This document shows, piece by piece, positions 1 through 8,224 of a DNA stretch of 13,809 nt (the stretch's first letter is position 1; every line of letters begins with the position of its first letter). The stretch comes from an uncultured Eubacteriales bacterium (GTDB lineage: Bacteria; Bacillota; Clostridia; Oscillospirales; CAG-272), in contig CAKSEM010000016.1 of NCBI GenBank assembly GCA_934446485.1, positions 1 through 13,809 of the forward strand, written 5' to 3'. The position numbers were made by a program, and so were the translations under genes. The notes beneath the pieces are model-generated. The model ran no database searches and was not told the DNA's origin. It saw only the letters and a program-made list of their open reading frames with translations.

Positions 1-10
1 GGAATGAGGT

Positions 11-34
11 CTCTTTCTTTCACGAAAGAAAGAG
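11..34. repeat. Perfect 10-bp inverted repeat upstream of the GH36-like gene
   Basis: CTCTTTCTTT (11-20) and AAAGAAAGAG (25-34) are perfect complements around a CACG loop. The hairpin lies about 95 bases before the first gene. Neither side carries a T-run, so it is not a classical intrinsic terminator. It could be the end of an upstream transcript cut off by the window edge, or an operator for the glycosidase operon. No confident -35/-10 pair was found in positions 35-120, so the operon promoter may lie outside the window or be non-canonical. Confidence 0.5.
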
Positions 35-129
35 AATACTAACCGTGATTCAGAAAGCTGTCGCAGATAAACCGCCGCACGTCAAAAAGAATCATTCGCA
101 AAAAACAAACTAAAGAAAGGCACAACCAT

Positions 130-1752
130 ATGCACCTTCGCCTCCCGGACAATATCACCGTCTTCACTCGCATCGACCGCGGACACACATTCACAGGTGC
201 CGCGGAGATCACATGTGAGGGCGCCACGCTTACCTTAACCGCAGAGAATGACTCACTCCTCCTTCGCCTTACCGCAGATAAAACCTCGCTTTTCCACGTC
301 CGTCTCAGGTGGAACTTTGCCTCCGACGAGCTGCGGCACAACGTCCGCGTCTTTGGCGACACTTGGGAGAGAGCCTACGGAGACCTCGAATGGCGCGGTG
401 TCATACCGCAGCGCTTCATGCCGTGGTATATGCTCGTGTCAGACGGCTCCGACAGCGACCCCGATCCGTCAGGCAGGCTGACCGAAGCGTTCGGCATCGA
501 TACTCAGCCCTCCGCCATCTGCGCGTGGCAGTACGACACACGCGGCGTCACACTTTGGGCTGATGTGCGCTGCGGCGGCGACGGCGTAATACTCGGCGGA
601 CGACAGCTCGATGTCTGCCGTATACGCTTCCGCGAATATCGCGACATCTCCGCATTCGCCGCGGGACGCGCCTTCTGCCGCGAGATGTGCCCGCATCCGC
701 TCTTACCCGCGTCTCTGATATACGGCTCAAACAACTGGTACTACGCCGTCGGCAACAGTTCTCACGAACAGATCGTCGGTGACGCGCGCCTGATCTCACG
801 CTTATCCGAAGGAATCACCCCGCGGCCGTACATGGTTATCGACGACGGCTGGCAGGCAAACCCCTGCGACGGTCCGTTCGATCGCGGCGGCAAATGCTTC
901 CCCGACATGGCGCGACTTGCTGACGACATCAGCACCGCAGGAGCCATCCCCGGAATCTGGATCCGCCCGCTCGCAGACGGACATCATGTGCTCCCGACTC
1001 AGTGGCACCTCGGATGCCGTCCCGACGCGCTCGACCCGTCAGTGCCGGAGGTTTTGGACTACGTCCGCGAAACGGTCAGCCGCATACGCGACTGGGGCTA
1101 CCGCCTCATAAAGCACGACTTCACCGTTTTCGATATGTTCGGCGCCTACGGATCGACTATGACGACTCACACGGCTGAAAACGGCTGGTCGTTTGCCGAC
1201 CGCAGCCGTACCTCGGCTGAGATCGCACTTGCACTGTACCGCGCCATCCTATATGCAGCCGGAGATGCCGTGATCATCGCCTGCAACACACTCTCTCACT
1301 TCACAGCGGGGCTCGCGCACCTGATGCGCACGGGCTTCGACACGAGCGGAAGGCACTTCGAACGCACGCGCATATGCGGAGTCAATGCGCTCTCTCACCG
1401 CATGATCCAGAACGGCATATTTTATATGTGCGATGCCGATTGCTGCAGTCACACCGGCAGAATAGACTGGACAAAGAACCGCGAATGGCTGCGCGCACTG
1501 TCAGAGAGCGGAACACCGCTCTTTGTGTCCGTCAATCCCGGTGCCCTGAGCGACGACGAGGAGGAAGACATTCGGGCGGCGCTGCGCCTTGCCGCCGCAA
1601 AGCGCTCTCCCGACAGCATGGTACCGCTCGACTGGATGGACACCGTTTGCCCCGAGAGATATTCTGTGTGCGGCAGTGATCGCACATACGACTGGTTCGG
1701 AGAATTCGGCACGGAGCAGTTTATTCCGCCGGACAGGCCTGAATATATGTAA
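130..1752 (+). CDS. GH36-like (clan GH-D) glycosidase, putative alpha-galactosidase
   Basis: A 540-residue cytoplasmic protein with no signal peptide. The first ~185 residues look like a beta-rich N-terminal domain. A TIM-barrel catalytic part follows, opening with YGSNNWYYAVGN (198-209) and IDDGWQ (237-242), the signature of alpha-galactosidase/raffinose-synthase-like clan-D enzymes. KHDF (328-331) puts D330 where the clan has its nucleophile. GFDTSG (402-407, D404) and DADC (435-438) are candidates for the acid/base side. The late SGTPLFVS segment (460-467) is also family-like. It is shorter than classic GH36 enzymes (about 700 residues). The ATG at 130 follows AAAGAAAGG with about 9 bases spacing. 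It leads a likely operon, with tadA starting 18 bases after its stop. Substrate is inferred; a related galactoside or another alpha-hexoside is possible. Confidence 0.8.
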   Translation: MHLRLPDNITVFTRIDRGHTFTGAAEITCEGATLTLTAENDSLLLRLTADKTSLFHVRLRWNFASDELRHNVRVFGDTWERAYGDLEWRGVIPQRFMPWYMLVSDGSDSDPDPSGRLTEAFGIDTQPSAICAWQYDTRGVTLWADVRCGGDGVILGGRQLDVCRIRFREYRDISAFAAGRAFCREMCPHPLLPASLIYGSNNWYYAVGNSSHEQIVGDARLISRLSEGITPRPYMVIDDGWQANPCDGPFDRGGKCFPDMARLADDISTAGAIPGIWIRPLADGHHVLPTQWHLGCRPDALDPSVPEVLDYVRETVSRIRDWGYRLIKHDFTVFDMFGAYGSTMTTHTAENGWSFADRSRTSAEIALALYRAILYAAGDAVIIACNTLSHFTAGLAHLMRTGFDTSGRHFERTRICGVNALSHRMIQNGIFYMCDADCCSHTGRIDWTKNREWLRALSESGTPLFVSVNPGALSDDEEEDIRAALRLAAAKRSPDSMVPLDWMDTVCPERYSVCGSDRTYDWFGEFGTEQFIPPDRPEYM

Positions 1753-1770
1753 TCCCGATTGGAGACAGCT

Positions 1771-2373
1771 ATGATACACGATCGCGAAGAGGCGATACGT
1801 TCGATAGTATCGCGATATGCAGAACCGCCGTGCCCGCCGCCGACCGTGCGGCGGCGCGGGAAGCCGCGCGCAACCGTCGACAACTCGCAGCTGACAGACG
1901 CTGAGATCGACCTGCGCGACCGCTACTACATGAGCTGTGCGATTGAACTTGCACGTGAGGCTGAACGCCGCGGAGATGTGCCGGTCGGCGCACTGATAGT
2001 GCAAGGCGCGAGAATCGTTTCTGCGGACTTTAACGGACGTGAATCGGAGCACCAGGCCCTGTATCATGCCGAGTGCGCCGCAATTTACCGCGCCTGCCGT
2101 GAGCTTGGCGGATGGCGCCTGCCGGGGTGTGAGTTGTTCGTTACCCTTGAACCGTGCGTCATGTGCGCCGGTGCCGTCATGGCATCCCGCCTGCCGCGCG
2201 TCGTCATAGCCGCCGATGATCCGAAGGCGGGCGCATTCGGCGGCACCGTCGATATCGACGGAATTCCGACGAGCCACCACCCGCAGATCCGACGCGGCAT
2301 CATGTCTGCCGAGGCATCGGAGCTGATTCGCACATTCTTTGAATCCCGACGCGACAACGCCGGCAGCATATAG
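1771..2373 (+). CDS. tadA: tRNA-specific adenosine deaminase TadA with N-terminal extension
   Basis: Zinc-dependent deaminase that converts the wobble adenosine (A34) of tRNA-Arg(ACG) to inosine, an essential cytoplasmic step in most bacteria. In the 200-residue product the zinc/catalytic motif HAE is at 99-101 (H99 ligand, E101 proton shuttle) and PCVMC at 128-132 supplies two cysteine ligands. VPVGA (70-74), VTLEPC (124-129), the DDPKAG loop (149-154) and a C-terminal FFESRR helix (179-184) fit bacterial TadA. The usual DPTAHAE is QALYHAE here. The ATG at 1771 is chosen because GGAG (1761-1764) sits 6 bases upstream; an in-frame TTG at 1759 has no such site. About 45 residues, proline- and arginine-rich, precede the deaminase fold, which most TadA proteins lack. 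It lies between the glycosidase and addA, with 28 bases to addA. Confidence 0.93.
   Translation: MIHDREEAIRSIVSRYAEPPCPPPTVRRRGKPRATVDNSQLTDAEIDLRDRYYMSCAIELAREAERRGDVPVGALIVQGARIVSADFNGRESEHQALYHAECAAIYRACRELGGWRLPGCELFVTLEPCVMCAGAVMASRLPRVVIAADDPKAGAFGGTVDIDGIPTSHHPQIRRGIMSAEASELIRTFFESRRDNAGSI
1792..1860 (+). other. Two successive hairpins in the 5' coding part of tadA
   Basis: GCGATAC (1792-1798) pairs perfectly with GTATCGC (1807-1813) across an 8-base loop. Next, CCCG+CCGCCG (1833-1842) pairs with CGGCGG (1849-1854) and CGGG (1857-1860), with a 2-base bulge and an ACCGTG loop. Both lie within the first 90 bases of the message and inside the non-conserved N-terminal extension. They could tune translation or mRNA stability, or simply follow from high GC. 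Folding is by eye. Confidence 0.4.
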
Positions 2374-2401
2374 CTTACCAAAAACGAAAGGTTCGACAGT
2401 T

Positions 2402-5400
2402 ATGCCTGATGTAAAATGGACCGCGGCACAGCGACGTGCTATAGAGGAACGCGGAAACATACTTGTATCCGCCGCTGCCGGCTCAGGAAAAACGGCAACG
2501 CTCAGCGCGAGAATAATGCACCTTCTCACGTCCGCAGAGGAAGAAGCAACGCTCGGGCAGTTCCTTATCGTGACCTTCACGAATGCGGCTGCCGCAGAGC
2601 TACGCGCACGCATAGCGCGTGAGGTAGCTGAAGCCGGGCGGCGCGACCCCAAGCTCACTCGGCGCATAGGCGGCTCGGTAGAGACCGCCGATATCTGTAC
2701 GATACACAGCTTCTGCCTGAAAATCATACGGGAAAATTTCAGCTTGCTGGGACTCCCGCCTGATGTCAGAATTGCAGATGAAGCCGAAGCCGAGGTGCTG
2801 TTATCCCGAGCGATGGAGGAGACGGTTGACGACCTGTTCGGCGGAAGTCTCACACCGAACGACCCTGCATCATGCGACGCTGCCGCGCTTGCCGACACGC
2901 TCGGCCGCACGAAGGACGCCGCAGGACTTGACGGCAATCTCAAATGGATATATGACCGTCTGCGCGCCATAGGCGAGGACACGTCATACCTCACATCCGA
3001 AGCAGAACGCCTTGAGACGGCATCCGCAAACGACTTCTTTGAATCGGTTTGGGGGGCGGAGCTGCGCCGCCGCACCGCGGAGGCAGCAGATCACGCACTC
3101 CGCGTCATATCCGAGCTGTCGCGCGAGATGGCAGAAACCGATGCCACGCGCGAAAAATACTGTCCCGCTGCCGAGGGACTTGAGGGATATCTGCGCCGCA
3201 TCGTGCGGTGTGCCGAGTCGGGCACCTACTCCGCCATGCGTGAGGCGGTCATGTCATATGAACCGATTCCTCTCGGCAGACTCGCCGCAAAGGATCAAAC
3301 GGAGGCTTCTCAACGGTTCAAATCGGAGCGCGACCGTGTAAAACGCGATATGGCGGCGCTTGCAAACCGATATTACGCCGCAACGGCGGAGGATGCGTCG
3401 GAATCACAGCGGTGCCTCGCTTCGGTGCTCCGCCGCGCCGCAGGTGTGATAGATGCCTTTGACCGGCGGTATACCGAACTGAAGCGAGAACGCAGTCTTC
3501 TCGACTTCTCCGACCTCGAGCTTCTCGCACTGCGCCTTCTTGAAGGAGCCGACGGCTCACCGAGCGCGGCGGCAACCGCCGTCGGAAGTAGATACAGATA
3601 CATTTTTATAGACGAATATCAGGACACAAACAGCGTACAGGACCGCATCTTCCGCGCCGTCGGCGGTACATCCGAGCGGTTCTTCGTCGGAGACATAAAG
3701 CAGAGCATATACCGTTTCCGCGGCGCAGAGCCTGAAGTGTTCTCCGGTTACAGACGTGCATGGCCCGAAAACGCGGATGACTCGGACGCATCGCCGCACG
3801 GCGGCTATCCGTCGGGGCACAGCATCTTCATGAGTGAAAACTTCCGCTGCGCTGCACCTATCATAGATTTTGTCAACACCGTCTCCCGATATATGTTCCC
3901 GCACGGCGGGATACCGTTCGGTGAGGAGGACTGCCTCAGATACGGCGGCGTTACGGATGGCGACCGCCCCGTCGAGGTGTGCATACTTGAGCGTCCGCGC
4001 CGCCGTGCGGGCGAAGATGAGACGCCTGAGGACGGAGCGATGACCGAAGCTCAGTACACGGCACGGCGCATCCTTCGCATGGTGCGTGACGAAGGTGTGC
4101 TGCCGTCGGAGATCGCGATACTCCTCCGCTCGGCAAACACGCACGGAGACGAATATGAACGGGAGCTGTCACTCCTCGGAATACCCGTCCGCCGCGCAGG
4201 CGGATCGAGCTTTGCCGAATCTCCCGAGATCATCCTCCTTTTAGATCTGCTACGAGCCGTTGACAATCCGATGCACGATGTCCCGCTTGCAGGAGCAATG
4301 CTCTCGTCCGTTTTCGGCTTTACCCTCGACGACCTCGTTATACTGCGCCGCCGGCGTCCCGACCGTCCGCTCTTTGAATCGGTATCGGGGGCTGCCGAAG
4401 AGGACTCGGATGAACTGTCGGAACGGTGCCGCAGGATGACGGCCCGCATAGCCGCAGCAAGATGTGCCGAACGCGGCATGAGCGCGGACCGTTTTATTGA
4501 GTATATCTATGCCGAATACGGCATTTTCGATCTTCCCGAAGCAGCGCGCTCTCCGGAAGCGACGGGGCACCTAAATCTCATTCATGACATGGCACGCTCG
4601 TACGAATCAGGTACGTTCGGGGGACTGTCCGGATTTCTCATCTTTATAGATCAGAAGCTCGCAGCAGGCGGACTCAGTGCAGATTTTGCCGATGGCGAGA
4701 GCGGCGTCTCCGTCATGAGCATACACAAGTCAAAAGGACTTGAGTTCCGCGTATGCTTCCTCTGCGGCTGCGGTCAGACACGCAACCGCAGCGATGAGCG
4801 CGGGCGTCTTCTCTTTGACCGCAGCCTCGGATTTGCCATGCATCTGCCCGATCCGGGCGGACTGGTCATGTGCGGCAACCCCGTCCGCTCCGCCGTAGCA
4901 TCGCACCTATCCGTCGCTGCCGCCGAAGAGGAAATGCGCGTACTGTACGTCGCCATGACGAGAGCGCGCGAGCGGCTGATAGTCACGGCTAAGTCGGAGC
5001 TGTCCGCCGATGCCGAGCTTTCACGGGCGCGCGATGAAGCGGACTTCACCGATCGTTACTCGACGATCTCCGCACCGCGCATGATAGATCTGATACTTCG
5101 CTCACTCGTCGGAGAATCCGGCGTGTACTATTCGGTGATAAATGTCCCCCCGGGCACCGCCGCTGAGGCAGAGCGTCTCGTCGCAGGCACTGACGCCGAA
5201 CAGCATGGTGAGGTGCTGTCGGAGGACGGGCTGGCGAAGATCCGACGCGCTCTGGAGTTTGAGTATCCGCTTGCGTACCTTGCCGGCATACCGAAGAAAC
5301 TGTCGGTATCGACCCTCTCTCCGAATGCTCTCGATGGCACGGCAAAAATTTCGGATGCCGAATCTGTTGCAGAAGAGACGGTCCGCAACAGAACGGGGTT

Positions 5401-6052
5401 CCACGATATACCGATCGATATGCCGGTGCCGCCTGACACCGACATATGCAGCGACGGCGAATTTGAGCTGCCGCGCTTTATGTCCGGCGCAAACGACGGT
5501 GCTGCCGCAGCGCGCGGCACCTCGACTCACGTTTTTCTGCAATTTGCCGATTTTAATTTGCTGCAGTCCGAGGGTGCCGAAAGTGAGCTCGCGCGCCTGC
5601 TCTCCCGCGGATTCATCACCCGTGACATGGCATCGCTCGTGAATCTCGGACAGATCGAGACGTTTGCGCACAGCCCGATCATGGACAGAATTCTGGATTC
5701 GCGAAAAGTGCTGCGCGAATTCCGCTTTAATGTTGCGCTGCCGGCCGAGCGATTTACCGAAAACGATGAACTGGCGCACCGCCTCGCCGAATCCGGCGAA
5801 CGTCTGACGGTTCAGGGAGTATTCGACTGCGTTTTTGAGGATTCAGACGGCAGACTCGTCCTTCTCGATTATAAGACGGATGCGTTGAGCGCCGGTGAAA
5901 GGAGAGATCCGCGCGCGGGACGTGAGCGTCTGCGTCTCCGGCACAGCCGTCAGCTCGGCTACTACGCAGATGCAGTCGAGTGCCTCTTCGGGCGCAGGCC
6001 GGATGAGGTATACATATATTCGCTGACTCTCGGCGAGTGCATAGCGGTATAA
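2402..6052 (+). CDS. addA: ATP-dependent helicase/nuclease subunit A (AddA)
   Basis: The UvrD-type helicase and nuclease subunit of AddAB, which resects double-strand ends for RecA-dependent repair. The 1216-residue length matches AddA (about 1230 in Bacillus). Helicase motifs in order: Walker A AAAGSGKT (24-31), Ia TFTNAAAAELRARI (58-71), II IDEYQDT (403-409), III VGDIKQSIYRFRGA (429-442), ENFR (479-482), V SIHKSKGLEF (773-782), VI VLYVAMTRARERLIV (847-861). The C-terminal RecB-family nuclease is intact: H1043 in GTSTH, D1142 in GVFDC, D1156 and K1158 in LLDYKTD, Q1184 in RQLGYYADA. The ATG at 2402 has GAAAGG at 2386-2391; an in-frame TTG at 2339 would overlap tadA and add 21 unrelated residues. 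It is probably cotranscribed with tadA. The partner addB, usually adjacent, is missing from this window. Confidence 0.96.
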   Translation: MPDVKWTAAQRRAIEERGNILVSAAAGSGKTATLSARIMHLLTSAEEEATLGQFLIVTFTNAAAAELRARIAREVAEAGRRDPKLTRRIGGSVETADICTIHSFCLKIIRENFSLLGLPPDVRIADEAEAEVLLSRAMEETVDDLFGGSLTPNDPASCDAAALADTLGRTKDAAGLDGNLKWIYDRLRAIGEDTSYLTSEAERLETASANDFFESVWGAELRRRTAEAADHALRVISELSREMAETDATREKYCPAAEGLEGYLRRIVRCAESGTYSAMREAVMSYEPIPLGRLAAKDQTEASQRFKSERDRVKRDMAALANRYYAATAEDASESQRCLASVLRRAAGVIDAFDRRYTELKRERSLLDFSDLELLALRLLEGADGSPSAAATAVGSRYRYIFIDEYQDTNSVQDRIFRAVGGTSERFFVGDIKQSIYRFRGAEPEVFSGYRRAWPENADDSDASPHGGYPSGHSIFMSENFRCAAPIIDFVNTVSRYMFPHGGIPFGEEDCLRYGGVTDGDRPVEVCILERPRRRAGEDETPEDGAMTEAQYTARRILRMVRDEGVLPSEIAILLRSANTHGDEYERELSLLGIPVRRAGGSSFAESPEIILLLDLLRAVDNPMHDVPLAGAMLSSVFGFTLDDLVILRRRRPDRPLFESVSGAAEEDSDELSERCRRMTARIAAARCAERGMSADRFIEYIYAEYGIFDLPEAARSPEATGHLNLIHDMARSYESGTFGGLSGFLIFIDQKLAAGGLSADFADGESGVSVMSIHKSKGLEFRVCFLCGCGQTRNRSDERGRLLFDRSLGFAMHLPDPGGLVMCGNPVRSAVASHLSVAAAEEEMRVLYVAMTRARERLIVTAKSELSADAELSRARDEADFTDRYSTISAPRMIDLILRSLVGESGVYYSVINVPPGTAAEAERLVAGTDAEQHGEVLSEDGLAKIRRALEFEYPLAYLAGIPKKLSVSTLSPNALDGTAKISDAESVAEETVRNRTGFHDIPIDMPVPPDTDICSDGEFELPRFMSGANDGAAAARGTSTHVFLQFADFNLLQSEGAESELARLLSRGFITRDMASLVNLGQIETFAHSPIMDRILDSRKVLREFRFNVALPAERFTENDELAHRLAESGERLTVQGVFDCVFEDSDGRLVLLDYKTDALSAGERRDPRAGRERLRLRHSRQLGYYADAVECLFGRRPDEVYIYSLTLGECIAV

Positions 6053-6125
6053 AGCCATAGCATCAAATCAGCCTCGGCACGGCACTTATATGAACCTGCC
6101 CCGTTTGTCAGGTGATTATAAATAT

Positions 6126-6166
6126 AAAGGGCTTGCTGCCTGCGCCACGCAGACAGCAAGCCCTTT
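6126..6166. terminator. Long hairpin between convergent addA and anti-sigma transcripts
   Basis: AAAGGGCTTGCTG (6126-6138) pairs perfectly with CAGCAAGCCCTTT (6154-6166). After one C/A mismatch, CTGCG (6140-6144) pairs with CGCAG (6148-6152) around a CCA loop: 18 base pairs in all. On the minus strand the stem runs into CCCTTTATATTTATAA, which is moderately T-rich, so termination of the anti-sigma transcript is the better supported role. On the plus strand CGCC follows, so termination of addA there is less sure. A second small hairpin (AGCTT/AAGCT, 6215-6228) lies just after the anti-sigma stop, and the rest of the 6053-6233 gap shows nothing else. Confidence 0.7.
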
Positions 6167-6233
6167 CGCCAGCTTAAAATCTCACTTTGCTTTTTGGAAC
6201 GCTTTATTAAAAGGAGCTTTCAAAAGCTGCACA

Positions 6234-7526
6234 TCATTCCGCAGGCGTAAGTGAGCGGGCACGAGGGCATCTTGTTGAATTATAGTTTATATACTCTTCG
6301 AGAGTATCAAACCCGGTATTAAACCCTTCAAAGAGTCCCTGAAGATCAAACAGTTCCCCGGCAGTATATACCCTCTCCGGAGTCAGCACCAAATCATCTC
6401 CGACAATATCTGCCGCACCGTCCTCCATTGCAAATTCATCAAGCGAAACACAGAACTGTAACGGCAAAGCCGCAACCTGATCATACAAAAAGCCTTCCGT
6501 ATCATATTTTTCCGGAGATTTTTTGTATCGGAGCTCTCCTGATTCGCCTGTATAGAATGTAATATAGTTATCACATATAGTTCTTCCGGTACTCTCCTTA
6601 ACTTCAAAATCAACGATATGTGTCGTTACTTTTTTTACATTGTTCGGATAGAACAAATACGTATGCTCATGATCCGACATAAACACATATATATTGCCGG
6701 CAGAAAACAGTCTTAAGTGTTCATCTCCGAAATTCAGATATATCGGCGAATCGAACTCTGCACTCTGTCCGTATGCCGTCACCGATGTAATGTATGCAAC
6801 CCTCTTCAGATCATTTCTTGTAGGATCCGCCGCTTCAAAACGGATCTCAGCCGTCATTCTTCCGAAGATAAATCTACTGCATTCCGGTTCGGTATCTTCC
6901 ATTTCTAATTTTTTCAGAACATCAAAGAGTCTCTCGGTTCTTTTTGACTGCTCTGCCTGACCAATGTACGGCTCCACATCAAATAACACGCTGCCGTCGC
7001 GGGCGGCGAGCACGCCGTCACATATCTCATAATACTCGTTCTCCTCTGCGACCTCCACATTTTCAAGCGCCGTAAGGCTCACAAATGCCGCGCTGTCGAT
7101 CTCCGAAACGTTCGCACCGAGACGCACGGTCTTTACCTCTCCCGTGTCGCACTGTGCGAATGCGTCGGCGCCGATCGCCGTCACCTCATCCGGAATATCG
7201 ACCGCTTCACCACTCCCCCGATACGCAACGAGAAGTCCGTTTTCGATCTCAAACACCGACTCCGTCCCCGCCGTATTCGGCTTTGTTTCCTCCGAGGGCT
7301 TCGTTTCCGGCGCGTCGGTTACAATGGGAGATACCGGCTCGCTCCTATGCGATACCCCCCACCATACCACCGGCACCGCTGCCGCTATGACGAGACACGC
7401 CGCCGCTGCAACCGACAGGTTGCGCAGTCGGTTGATCCGCGCGGTGCGTCTTTCGCTTCCGTCCATCTCCCTCACATATTTCAGATCGACCGTATTCATC
7501 CGATCGAGTATATCCGTCCCCTTCAT
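6234..7526 (-). CDS. Single-pass membrane anti-sigma/sensor protein with BspA-type leucine-rich repeat
   Basis: A 430-residue protein, probably the anti-sigma factor of the ECF sigma gene next to it. Residues 1-34 are charged and cytoplasmic, with an ILDRMNTVDLKYVRE segment (6-20) resembling the N-termini of clostridial sigma-associated membrane proteins. One membrane helix (about 37-58) is followed by a Pro/Thr/Glu linker (62-90) and an LRR_5/BspA-like repeat (about 91-185: IPDEVTAIGADAFAQC, then VRLGANVSEIDSAAF). Residues ~190-430 form an exported domain I do not recognise. No HxxxCxxC zinc anti-sigma motif is present. The start overlaps the sigma stop as ATGA, with GGAAAGG upstream inside the sigma gene, so the two are translationally coupled. 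By my count the DNA is 42.5% GC over 6241-6960 but 59.3% over 6961-7500, a sharp change at the end of the repeat domain. The anti-sigma role is inferred from position and topology. Confidence 0.78.
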   Translation of the reverse strand: MKGTDILDRMNTVDLKYVREMDGSERRTARINRLRNLSVAAAACLVIAAAVPVVWWGVSHRSEPVSPIVTDAPETKPSEETKPNTAGTESVFEIENGLLVAYRGSGEAVDIPDEVTAIGADAFAQCDTGEVKTVRLGANVSEIDSAAFVSLTALENVEVAEENEYYEICDGVLAARDGSVLFDVEPYIGQAEQSKRTERLFDVLKKLEMEDTEPECSRFIFGRMTAEIRFEAADPTRNDLKRVAYITSVTAYGQSAEFDSPIYLNFGDEHLRLFSAGNIYVFMSDHEHTYLFYPNNVKKVTTHIVDFEVKESTGRTICDNYITFYTGESGELRYKKSPEKYDTEGFLYDQVAALPLQFCVSLDEFAMEDGAADIVGDDLVLTPERVYTAGELFDLQGLFEGFNTGFDTLEEYINYNSTRCPRARSLTPAE

Positions 7527-8077
7527 ATTGAATATTTCCTTTCCTCAAGATACTTTCTCAGCTTGGCGCGTGTTCTGCTGAGCGACATATACACGGCAGA
7601 TTCGCTCTTTTCCATCACCAACGCGATATCCATGGTTCCCTCAAGGCGCCAGTACCGCAGCAGAAATATTCTGCGCGCGTCATCGTTGAGAAGTGAGAGA
7701 AATTCATTTATGTTCCTCTCAAATGTCATCTCATCGATCAGCGCCTCCGATTCATCCACATCCGAAGCGATCTCATCAAGCTCACACGCTATTTCCGAAT
7801 AAAGCCTCGTCGCGATGCCGCGGCGGCGGCGCGCATCTACCGATACGCAGCGTACTATGCGCATGAGAAAAGCCGGAAGGTAGCCCCTCGGCTCGTGCGG
7901 CGGAATCGAGTCCCACACCTTCATGTACGAGTCGTTCATCGCCTCGTCTACGTCGGATTCGTTCCCGAGTATACGATAGGACAGAGTGCGCATCCGTCCC
8001 CCGTGCTTATTGTCGGTCTCTGTGATCGCAGACTGATCACGCTTCAGATACAGGTCCACGATTATGTTGTCTTCCAT
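7523..8077 (-). CDS. ECF-type RNA polymerase sigma factor
   Basis: A 184-residue extracytoplasmic-function sigma factor, the usual size for this group. Region 2 covers about residues 7-80, with DVDEAMNDSYMKVWDSIPPH (42-61), the core-binding and -10-melting segment, followed by FLMRIVRCVSVDARRRR. Region 4 is at about 121-180: LLNDDARRIFLLRYW, then a helix-turn-helix with MEKSESAVYMSLSRTRAKLRKYL that would read the -35 element. There is no region 3 and no extra C-terminal domain. The ATG at 8077 follows GGGGGAG with about 7 bases spacing. It is the first gene of a two-gene unit whose second member, a membrane protein, overlaps its stop by 4 bases. A housekeeping-type promoter lies about 110 bases upstream. 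Targets are unknown, and no obvious ECF-type autoregulatory promoter was found before it. Confidence 0.9.
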   Translation of the reverse strand: MEDNIIVDLYLKRDQSAITETDNKHGGRMRTLSYRILGNESDVDEAMNDSYMKVWDSIPPHEPRGYLPAFLMRIVRCVSVDARRRRGIATRLYSEIACELDEIASDVDESEALIDEMTFERNINEFLSLLNDDARRIFLLRYWRLEGTMDIALVMEKSESAVYMSLSRTRAKLRKYLEERKYSI

Positions 8078-8195
8078 AATTCAGCTCCCCCTGATTAAAG
8101 TGACGAAAAATTTCAAATAAATCTGCCTGCCGGCTGCAGCGCGGCGGCGTTTCCTGAAGTGCCCTTCATAAATACATATCGTACAGATCATCCAT

Positions 8196-8224
8196 ATTCT
8201 AACACAATTCCCCGAAAAAATCAA
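8196..8224 (-). promoter_or_regulatory. Extended -10 promoter of the sigma/anti-sigma operon
   Basis: On the minus strand TTGATT (8224-8219) and TAGAAT (8201-8196) are separated by exactly 17 bases, and TG at 8204-8203 gives an extended -10. Transcription should start near 8189, leaving a leader of about 110 bases before the sigma ATG. The -35 and most of the spacer lie inside the inverted repeat at 8210-8236. Confidence 0.65.

Noticed and set aside
2339..2401. Longer addA start at TTG 2339
   Set aside because: It would overlap tadA by 35 bases and add 21 residues ahead of the normal AddA N-terminus; the ATG at 2402 has its own ribosome site.
1501..3075. 524-codon open frame on the minus strand
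   Set aside because: It overlaps the glycosidase, tadA and addA, all with clear conserved motifs. Its translation is low-complexity Ser/Arg-rich, as expected for the antisense of GC-rich codons.
5102..5779. 225-codon open frame on the minus strand inside addA
   Set aside because: It lies opposite the AddA C-terminal region with intact nuclease motifs, and shows no recognisable domain or ribosome site.
8078..8189. ECF-type autoregulatory promoter (GGAAAC ... CGTC) before the sigma gene
   Set aside because: Both elements can be found on the minus strand, but they are about 40 bases apart rather than the ~16-17 needed.
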